From the IMG/VR virus record IMGVR_UViG_3300037010_000926, positions 1 to 61,544 of that record: a DNA stretch of 61,544 nt; one strand, given 5' to 3'. Under the pieces are notes generated by a model. That model ran no database searches. It saw only the letters and a program-made list of their open reading frames with translations, and had not been told where the DNA came from. The position numbers were made by a program, and so were the translations under genes. How positions within the stretch are numbered: position 1 is the first letter of the stretch; every line of letters begins with the position of its first letter. This document shows positions 56,810 to 61,544 of this stretch, piece after piece. This DNA is from a virus.

Positions 56810-57032
56810 CTCGCACTCCTTTGTTGAAGACCATGGCGTTGACCACGCCGGTCAGGTTCTGATTGCTGACCTTCAGCGATGCGCCCAAGCCCTCCATGGC
56901 CAGGCGAATCGTTTTTGGTTCCAGCGTCTTGGTGCCGGCGATGTTGGCCAGCGCTTTGGCGTGGTCGTTGACCGGGTACAGCCGCCAGACCCCGTAGGTT
57001 TGACGGGGCTCGATGTAGACGGTGATGGGCAT
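56784..57032 (-). CDS. Small conserved phage protein
   Basis: 82 aa. MPITVYIEPRQTYGVWRLYP, VNDHAKALANIAGTKTLEPK, a short phage protein seen in many siphoviruses and podoviruses. Function unknown. Confidence 0.7.
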   Translation of the reverse strand: MPITVYIEPRQTYGVWRLYPVNDHAKALANIAGTKTLEPKTIRLAMEGLGASLKVSNQNLTGVVNAMVFNKGVRDAQSDFAR

Positions 57033-57229
57033 CAGCCCTCCTTGTGAATGACGGGGTCGCCCTTCACCTCGTAGCCAATCTGACGCAGGATGCGTCTGGC
57101 TTCGAGGATGTTTTGGCGATCGGTGTTCGTGGCCCCGAGCATCAGGTCGAAGTCGCGGGCCTTGAACGGGTTGTGGGACTCAGGCTGTTTCACCTGAGCG
57201 GTGACGCGGCGTGATGTGACGTGGCTCAT
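57032..57229 (-). CDS. Small hypothetical protein
   Basis: 65 aa from ATG 57229. VKQPESHNPFKARDFDLMLG, TNTDRQNILEARRILRQIGY. Start overlaps the stop of the 57-aa gene (CAATGAG); its stop overlaps the next ATG. Confidence 0.65.
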   Translation of the reverse strand: MSHVTSRRVTAQVKQPESHNPFKARDFDLMLGATNTDRQNILEARRILRQIGYEVKGDPVIHKEG

Positions 57230-57399
57230 TGCCGGCACCGCCACGCCGAGCCGGGCACCAGCACCTTGAGCGTCACCTCCAGCGGGATGCCTTGCTTGCG
57301 CATCGCCTTGGCGGTGGCTAGGGTGCCGCAGGTGATCTGGCGGTTGCGCCACTTGTAGAGCAGCACCAGGGCTGCCTGGATCACAGCGTCAGCCCGCAT
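57226..57399 (-). CDS. Very small protein
   Basis: 57 aa: MRADAVIQAALVLLYKWRNR, GTLATAKAMRKQGIPLEVTL. Helical. Both ends overlap neighbours in the operon style, which supports it as a gene despite its size. Confidence 0.6.
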   Translation of the reverse strand: MRADAVIQAALVLLYKWRNRQITCGTLATAKAMRKQGIPLEVTLKVLVPGSAWRCRQ

Positions 57400-57658
57400 G
57401 GCTCGGCTGCTCCAGCGGGGTCACGGAGCGACCACTGACAAGGTGGATGACCCACGCCACTGGAACCATCTCGCTCAGCTTGCCGACGTTCACGGTGTTG
57501 GGGTGCAGGGCGTTGATCGCCGTCATGGCCCCGGTGAAAAACTCGATCTCGGCCCGCTTATAGGCCATGGTGTTGGGGGCGAGGCCTCGCGCCTTGGCGC
57601 GGCTGTGCCAAGTGTTTTCGATGTCCAGTTGCAGCCTGGCTTTATCGGGTGTTGACAT
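57389..57658 (-). CDS. Small hypothetical protein
   Basis: 89 aa. LDIENTWHSRAKARGLAPNT, YKRAEIEFFTGAMTAINALH. AAGGAGAG upstream. Conserved-looking phage helical protein of unknown function. Confidence 0.65.
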   Translation of the reverse strand: MSTPDKARLQLDIENTWHSRAKARGLAPNTMAYKRAEIEFFTGAMTAINALHPNTVNVGKLSEMVPVAWVIHLVSGRSVTPLEQPSHAG

Positions 57659-57679
57659 GAACTCTCCTTGTCGTGCGGG

Positions 57680-57723
57680 GATCGCACTCGCAAGCCCACC
57701 GAGGTGGGCAAGCGGCTGAGATC
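57680..57723 (-). repeat. Hairpin element A1
   Basis: Minus strand: GATCTCAGCC, stem GCCCACC/GGTGGGC, GAGTGCGATC. Copy 1 of 4. Confidence 0.75.
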
Positions 57724-57751
57724 GGTAGACGGTCAGCCTGTCAGGTAGACC

Positions 57752-57895
57752 TTAGGGCGTGGGCAAGCTGTAGAAGGCTGCTGCGATCGAGCCACCAAAC
57801 ACGGCCAGCACAATCACAGCGTCGACCACCGTGGCAGCGGCTTCCATCAGCCGCTCGGCCCAGTCGTCTTCCTCGGGTTTGTAGTCATCAATCAC
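57752..57895 (-). CDS. Small single-pass membrane protein
   Basis: 47 aa from GTG 57895, overlapping the previous stop. Acidic N-terminus (IDDYKPEEDDWAERLMEAA), then one transmembrane helix (VVDAVIVLAVFGGSIAAAF). Confidence 0.6.
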   Translation of the reverse strand: MIDDYKPEEDDWAERLMEAAATVVDAVIVLAVFGGSIAAAFYSLPTP

Positions 57896-58371
57896 AGCCA
57901 GCCCTCCTTCGAGCTGAAGCCCAGACCCATGGCGCCTTTGTGCTGGCCGTTCTTGGGCTGGAAAAACGCCTCCCCGTTGCTGAAGGTGCCTTGCTTGACC
58001 AGATCCTGGCCAAACACGCCTGACACCGTGGCGGTGAACTTGGGACCGATCGAGTCGATCCAGCGGTCCCGCAGGCCTTCCCAGCCGGGCCGCTCACACC
58101 AGTCGGGCTCCTTGGGGACCACCCAGATGGCCACCAGGCCGTAGTATTCGCTCACACCAAAGTAGGCGAAGCTGTTGCCGGCAATAGCGCGGTCCTCGCG
58201 GTCCAGCCAGCGGTCGTCGGGGGAGACGCTGGCAAAGGTGGCGCACAGGGCATCGCGCAAATCACCCAGCTTGAATCGGAAAACGTAGCTGGCGCAGTCG
58301 TCGTCCTCACACTCAAAGGACTGGTAAACGACGTGCCGGGCGTCGGTTGGGGTTGAAACTGATCGGCCCAT
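57892..58371 (-). CDS. Hypothetical protein
   Basis: 159 aa from ATG 58371. VVYQSFECEDDDCASYVFRF, SEYYGLVAIWVVPKEPDWCE. Two Cys near the N-terminus (CEDDDC). AAGGAG upstream. Family unknown. Confidence 0.7.
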   Translation of the reverse strand: MGRSVSTPTDARHVVYQSFECEDDDCASYVFRFKLGDLRDALCATFASVSPDDRWLDREDRAIAGNSFAYFGVSEYYGLVAIWVVPKEPDWCERPGWEGLRDRWIDSIGPKFTATVSGVFGQDLVKQGTFSNGEAFFQPKNGQHKGAMGLGFSSKEGWL

Positions 58372-58402
58372 AGGGGTTCTCCTTATATGGCGATGCACAG
58401 CG

Positions 58403-58440
58403 CATCGGTCAGCGCTCCTGGGTGAAGCGCTGCACCGATG
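58403..58440 (-). repeat. Hairpin element B2
   Basis: Two stacked stems CATCGGT/ACCGATG and CAGCGCT/AGCGCTG separated by one unpaired base. Follows the stop of the 58446 gene. Confidence 0.8.
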
Positions 58441-58445
58441 GGTTG

Positions 58446-58679
58446 TCAGTTGAAGGGCACCCAGGTGCCATCGGCGTAGTGGCCTGCGGTGCCGGCTATC
58501 ACCAGTGGCAGGGTGTTGAAGCCGCCACTGGCGTCCATGCACAACCTGTAGCCAGCCAATGGGCCATTGAGGCAAAAGACCATGCGGCGGCTGATGCGGC
58601 GGGTGCGGACCACCCTGGGTGGGCTCATCTTCCTGCCCACTCGGCCGGTGTAGATGCAGGGGTTGCGGGGGCGTCTCAT
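58446..58679 (-). CDS. Small hypothetical protein
   Basis: 77 aa from ATG 58679. Very basic start (MRRPRNPCIYTGRVGRKMSP), then FCLNGPLAGYRLCMDASGGF and a Gly-rich end. Shine-Dalgarno AAGGAGAG. Confidence 0.65.
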   Translation of the reverse strand: MRRPRNPCIYTGRVGRKMSPPRVVRTRRISRRMVFCLNGPLAGYRLCMDASGGFNTLPLVIAGTAGHYADGTWVPFN

Positions 58680-58702
58680 CGGGGCTCTCCTTTCGACGTG
58701 GT

Positions 58703-58741
58703 GACACTGGTCAGCGCCCCGCAAGGCGCTGCACCGCTGTC
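58703..58741 (-). repeat. Hairpin element B3
   Basis: GACA...GGT/ACC...TGTC outer pairs and CAGCGCC/GGCGCTG inner stem; same GTGCAGCGC and GCGCTGAC bases as B2. Confidence 0.78.
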
Positions 58742-58742
58742 A

Positions 58743-59027
58743 TCAGAGGAAGTCGGGGCCGACGATGAAGCCGGCGTCACGCAGGGCGTGGCCCACCTCA
58801 CCAGGCAAGGCCATGGCCCCGTCGAAGTCGGTCAGCTCATTGCCGTTGAACCACAGGCCGCCGCCACACTCATCGCCGCGCTGCTTGTGCTCAAAGTGAC
58901 CGTGGCCTTCGGCCTGGTCGACCTTGATGGTGAAGTTCGCTGTCGAGCAGTCACGCTCAGGCAACATCGACGCCAGCGCTTGCGCCGCTGGGTGTTCGAC
59001 GTTCTTGTGTGCAGGGATATGGAACAT
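58743..59027 (-). CDS. Small hypothetical protein
   Basis: 94 aa from ATG 59027 (AGGAG upstream). FHIPAHKNVEHPAAQALASM, FTIKVDQAEGHGHFEHKQRG. His-rich; no clear family. Confidence 0.65.
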   Translation of the reverse strand: MFHIPAHKNVEHPAAQALASMLPERDCSTANFTIKVDQAEGHGHFEHKQRGDECGGGLWFNGNELTDFDGAMALPGEVGHALRDAGFIVGPDFL

Positions 59028-59050
59028 GGCATCTCCTGGTGATGTGCGGG

Positions 59051-59091
59051 GATCGCACTCACTTGGGCTGGTTGCCCAAGTGGCTGAGATC
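59051..59091 (-). repeat. Hairpin element A2
   Basis: GATCTCAGCC, stem CTTGGGC/GCCCAAG (compensated relative to A1), GAGTGCGATC. The TGA of the upstream gene is formed by the first bases of the element. Confidence 0.78.
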
Positions 59092-59302
59092 AAGCGGTGG
59101 TGGGGGCCGAGCGGATGGCGGCAGCCTCGGCGGCGTACTTCTCGAACAGGTCCGGGAAGGCGTCGTGTAGGCGCTGCTGGTTGTAGGCATCGGCATACAG
59201 GAGGGCCGAGCCGATGTTGTGAGCGAAGCTGCCACCGCCGGTCTTCATGAGCTGGGCGGCACGCAGCGCTACGTCAAACTGCTGGCTGGTCATGCGGGAC
59301 AT
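59090..59302 (-). CDS. Small hypothetical protein
   Basis: 70 aa. MSRMTSQQFDVALRAAQLMK, then AAEAAAIRSAPTTA. Helical. AGGAG upstream. Stop is inside element A2. Confidence 0.65.
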   Translation of the reverse strand: MSRMTSQQFDVALRAAQLMKTGGGSFAHNIGSALLYADAYNQQRLHDAFPDLFEKYAAEAAAIRSAPTTA

Positions 59303-59522
59303 CGCTACTCCTTGGGGTTGAGGGCAGCACCACCTCCTTGAGGAGGTCTACTGCCATGGCCGGGCTGTGACCGTTGCCCAGAAGGCGCCGGTAGAAAGGC
59401 TCAACGGCATCCCGGATGCGCCGCTGGGTTTGGGGATCGCGCTGGTCCAGGTCACGCAGCGAGTGCATCGCTACGTTGGCCTGGATCAGGATGAAAGCGT
59501 CGGTGTCTTGCAGTCGCTGCAT
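59274..59522 (-). CDS. Small hypothetical protein
   Basis: 82 aa. MQRLQDTDAFILIQANVAMH, AVEPFYRRLLGNGHSPAMAV. Overlaps both neighbours. Confidence 0.65.
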   Translation of the reverse strand: MQRLQDTDAFILIQANVAMHSLRDLDQRDPQTQRRIRDAVEPFYRRLLGNGHSPAMAVDLLKEVVLPSTPRSSDVPHDQPAV

Positions 59523-59767
59523 GGCGCCTCCTGGCTCAGGGGTTGGACCAGATGCCGCATCGCTGAGCCGATGTGGTCATCGTTGAGGTAGGGGTACAGC
59601 TCGCTGCACACAAAGGGGATCAGGCCGGCGGCACGCAGCAGATCCCAGTGATAGCGAAGGTCGCTGAGGTTGGAGGCCACATACCCCGCACGGTTTGCTG
59701 GGGTGTCCAGGGGCTTGATCGCTTCCTGGATCCGGGCCTGGTGCTCGGGGGTCATCTTCAGAGCCAT
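59486..59767 (-). CDS. Conserved small phage protein
   Basis: 93 aa from ATG 59767. MTPEHQARIQEAIKPLDTPA, RYHWDLLRAAGLIPFVCSEL, YLNDDHIGSAMRHLV: a common short phage protein with a helical fold. AGGAGAAC upstream. Confidence 0.72.
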   Translation of the reverse strand: MALKMTPEHQARIQEAIKPLDTPANRAGYVASNLSDLRYHWDLLRAAGLIPFVCSELYPYLNDDHIGSAMRHLVQPLSQEAPCSDCKTPTLSS

Positions 59768-59780
59768 GCGTTCTCCTGTT

Positions 59781-59825
59781 GATCGCACTCACCAGCCCAC
59801 CGTGATGGGCTGCGTGGCTGAGATC
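59781..59825 (-). repeat. Hairpin element A3
   Basis: GATCTCAGCC, stem CAGCCCA/TGGGCTG, GAGTGCGATC. The upstream gene's TGA is again contributed by the element. Confidence 0.78.
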
Positions 59826-60114
59826 AGTGCTGGAGCTGGGCAGCCAGCTCACCGAGGGACTTCTTGCCCTTGCCCTTGGCCACCGCAGGGGTGGGTGCCG
59901 GGGCAGGGGCAGGGGCCGCCTCGACAGCGGCACCGTTGACCCAGCCGTCGACCAGCGCCTGGTGCTCACCAGCCTTCACGGCACGGATGGCACGGCGGGG
60001 GGACTCGGCACAGGCATGGACCAGGTGGCGATAGTCCCGGTCGGTGAAGTGGGGGACGATGTGACCGACGTGGCGACGAACACGGGCGGTCTTGGAGGCA
60101 AGCAGAGTGGCCAT
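59824..60114 (-). CDS. Hypothetical protein, first gene of the leftward operon
   Basis: 96 aa from ATG 60114. VRRHVGHIVPHFTDRDYRHL, then an Ala/Pro linker (AAPAPAPAPTPAVAKGKGKK). AAGGAG upstream. Promoter candidate at 60514-60543. Confidence 0.7.
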   Translation of the reverse strand: MATLLASKTARVRRHVGHIVPHFTDRDYRHLVHACAESPRRAIRAVKAGEHQALVDGWVNGAAVEAAPAPAPAPTPAVAKGKGKKSLGELAAQLQH

Positions 60115-60144
60115 GTGATGGCTCCTTGAGTGGGTGACAGTGCG

Positions 60145-60188
60145 GATCGCACTCACAAGCCCAGCGAGCTGGGCAAGTGGCTGAAATC
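60145..60188 (-). repeat. Hairpin element A4
   Basis: GATTTCAGCC, stem GCCCAGC/GCTGGGC, GAGTGCGATC, in the leader of the first gene, with no upstream gene. Confidence 0.75.
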
Positions 60189-60513
60189 AGCCTCGCTGCG
60201 TCTCCACCACTCATCCCGAGCGGCACGCAGCCCCACCAGTCACATCGGTGGGGGGGGGTGTCCTTGATTCGTTGGTCCCAAGTTGTGGGATCACCTCTCG
60301 CCACGGGCCAGGGCCTTGGGCTTCCCTTCGGTCACATGACCTCCGGAGTCCGACGATTGCTGCGCCGTTCAGGTCGGTACGTTCGGTTCGCTGCAGGTGG
60401 TGGGCTCTGCTTCGCTCGGCTTCAGGTGCTGCCTCACTCGGCCTATCGGCGCCACCAGGCTGGTCCCAGCTACTGGCCGTCTCATTCAGCGTTGCCGCCG
60501 AATCGACGACCAA

Positions 60514-60543
60514 ATTGTCTGCCGAAAAGGTATACCGAGTCAA
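60514..60543 (-). promoter_or_regulatory. Leftward promoter candidate
   Basis: Minus strand TTGACT (60538-60543), 18 bp, GACAAT (60514-60519). Would give a roughly 400-nt leader before the 60114 gene. Confidence 0.35.
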
Positions 60544-60674
60544 CCAAAACGAAACGACGGCAACCCCCTAAAGGGGCAATTCCCGACTGGTTTGGAGGGG
60601 CAATCCGAAGGATTCAGATGCGCGATCACGTCGCACAAGGCCTGGATACCCAGATGGTGTACATGATGCGTGAC

Positions 60675-60893
60675 AAGCACTTAGCGCATTTCTGCAGTGC
60701 ATCTGCGCAGCAGGTTTGGGCCTGTGTACAAGTTGTGCACACCTTATCAACAAGTAATGGAATCAAGCACTTAGGCGATTTCTGCAGTGCATCTGCGTGC
60801 AAGTCTGTTACGCTGACAGTAACTAATCGTTTCAAAATCTGTGGATAACTTATCCACAACGCGCGCCTGACAACAACTTAGGCCATTTCTGCA
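60675..60893. other. Replication origin candidate with iterons and DnaA boxes
   Basis: Two 33-bp repeats (60675-60707, 60765-60797; starts exactly 90 bp apart, differing only near AGCGC/AGGCG) and a partial third (60875-60893). Between them: TTATCAACA (60744) and, at 60840-60858, TGTGGATAA-C-TTATCCACA, two perfect inverted DnaA boxes. Locally AT-rich, and it separates diverging transcripts. Confidence 0.75.
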
Positions 60894-60988
60894 CACGAAA
60901 CCGATACATAGGTAAGGTGTTCTTCCTACGTCAGAACCCCTTACCCGTCGACTGGCGTCGACCGGCTGGAGCTTTGGTTGACAAAAGG

Positions 60989-61016
60989 TTGACAAATTGC
61001 ACCGCGCAGGTAGACT
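60989..61016 (+). promoter_or_regulatory. Rightward promoter
   Basis: TTGACA (60989-60994), 16 bp, TAGACT (61011-61016). A second GGTTGACAAA lies just upstream (60976). ATG 61024 follows the -10 box by seven bases, so the message is probably leaderless. Confidence 0.65.
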
Positions 61017-61023
61017 GCGCAGC

Positions 61024-61239
61024 ATGTTGACCGTTTCGTCTACCTCACCGACGGATGCCAGGGAGCAGTGCTACTGGCTTTTGACCAAGGAATCCCCTCG
61101 CCGGGTGGTCGTTGACAGCGACCTGGGGCCTGGCCAGTGGTACGTGGTCCGGGCACCGTCCGAGTACGAGCTGGCCGCCGCGCGGCGCCTGAACGGGGTG
61201 CAAGGCACCACTCAGGCTCAGGAGCCGGCCCATGGCTGA
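61024..61239 (+). CDS. Small hypothetical protein
   Basis: 71 aa. MLTVSSTSPTDAREQCYWLL, VVVDSDLGPGQWYVVRAPSE. No Shine-Dalgarno; start chosen because it is at the expected first base of the transcript. Confidence 0.65.
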   Translation: MLTVSSTSPTDAREQCYWLLTKESPRRVVVDSDLGPGQWYVVRAPSEYELAAARRLNGVQGTTQAQEPAHG

Positions 61240-61544
61240 GGTCACGTTCATGGTCGGTGGCCGGGAGGTCACAGCCGGTGATCTGGCCAAGGTGGCGGCG
61301 GCCCAACCCAAGGCCAAGCGGGCGCCATCGGATCGACCCAAGAAGGTGGCCAACCGCGCTGACGCGAAGTACAGCATGGGCTTCCTGGTCACCGGCTTCA
61401 CCCGCGAGCACATCGAGAAGGCCAAGGCCTTGCACGTCCACGAGCGCGAGGCCGCCATCGAGCACAACCGCAGGCTTGGTGGCCATGACCCGCTGCGCGT
61501 TGCCATCCCGGCAGTCTGGGATGAGGCCAAGTACCTGCGCACCT
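61232..61544 (+). CDS. Hypothetical phage protein, N-terminal part (continues at 1-249)
   Basis: First 104 residues of a 144-aa protein: MAEVTFMVGGREVTAGDLAK, basic linker KPKAKRAPSDRPKKVANRAD, then YSMGFLVTGFTREHIEKAK. Overlaps the previous gene. Only whole when the contig is closed. Confidence 0.85.
   Translation, partial: MAEVTFMVGGREVTAGDLAKVAAAQPKAKRAPSDRPKKVANRADAKYSMGFLVTGFTREHIEKAKALHVHEREAAIEHNRRLGGHDPLRVAIPAVWDEAKYLRT
61418..61544. repeat. Terminal direct repeat, second copy
   Basis: Identical to 1-127; see that entry. The unique genome length is therefore 61,417 bp. Confidence 0.95.

Larger units (their letters stand above)
60115..61023. other. 909-bp intergenic region: leader, promoters and origin
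   Basis: No convincing gene. From left to right: element A4 (60145), a leftward promoter candidate (60514), three repeats and DnaA boxes (60675-60893), and a rightward promoter (60989-61016). ORFs here lack composition or start signals. Confidence 0.7.

Overview
The window is a complete circular temperate tailed-phage genome. The first 127 bases recur as the last 127 (1-127 = 61418-61544), and one gene reads in frame across the join, so the unique length is 61,417 bp. The DNA is GC-rich. The parts list is a P22-type portal, an N4-gp56-type major capsid protein, a giant (>3,000 aa) SLT-bearing ejected protein, and an integrase/CI/Cro module. It resembles, from memory, Bcep22-like podoviruses of Burkholderiales. 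The attP core matches the 3' end of a bacterial tRNA-Gly gene, which also fits a betaproteobacterial host.

Layout. Rightward: 61024 to 3454, small genes (KTSC, DnaJ-like, MazG-like); 3460-8553, packaging; 8873-12073, virion surface proteins including a PhoD-like phosphoesterase; 12127-16791, portal and a large unknown protein; 16794-18468, lysis; 18486-25278, scaffold, capsid and connector proteins; 25275-27625, tail fibre and assembly protein; 27731-40383, ejected internal proteins ending in a 3,143-aa polyvalent protein. Then attP (40506-40531) with arm-type repeats. Leftward from a CI/Cro switch at 49.7 kb: CI, a recombination cluster (annealing-protein candidate, PD-(D/E)XK nuclease, DUF1351-like), a cassette array, Xis and Int. 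Rightward 49753-53890: Cro-like, replication initiator, DnaB, NinB, YbcO-like. Leftward 60114-53839: an operon of small genes, a DUF932 protein, a histone-deacetylase-superfamily enzyme and a TrfB/KorA-like regulator. A replication origin candidate with repeats and DnaA boxes lies at 60675-60893.

Most notable: the phage carries integron gene cassettes but no recognisable integron integrase. Between xis and the recombination cluster (42143-45805) there are about nine cassette-like units separated by attC sites, several with canonical R', L', L'' and R'' boxes and the extrahelical base. A tenth, single cassette (2819-3349) sits inside a short phage gene, inserted exactly at G^TT; removing it restores a 62-codon gene. 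In all ten units the genes run antisense to attC polarity. The cassettes encode small phage-type proteins, an adenine methyltransferase and a possible two-gene regulatory or toxin-antitoxin module. This looks like an integron-integrase-less array (CALIN) inside a phage, supplied in trans by a host integron.

Other unexplained signals: two families of covarying hairpins in the spacers of the leftward small-gene operon; a nine-base motif at six gene-block starts that looks like a phage-specific promoter; a tRNA-like cloverleaf inside terS; and three Shine-Dalgarno-led ORFs nested in one frame inside linkers of the giant protein.
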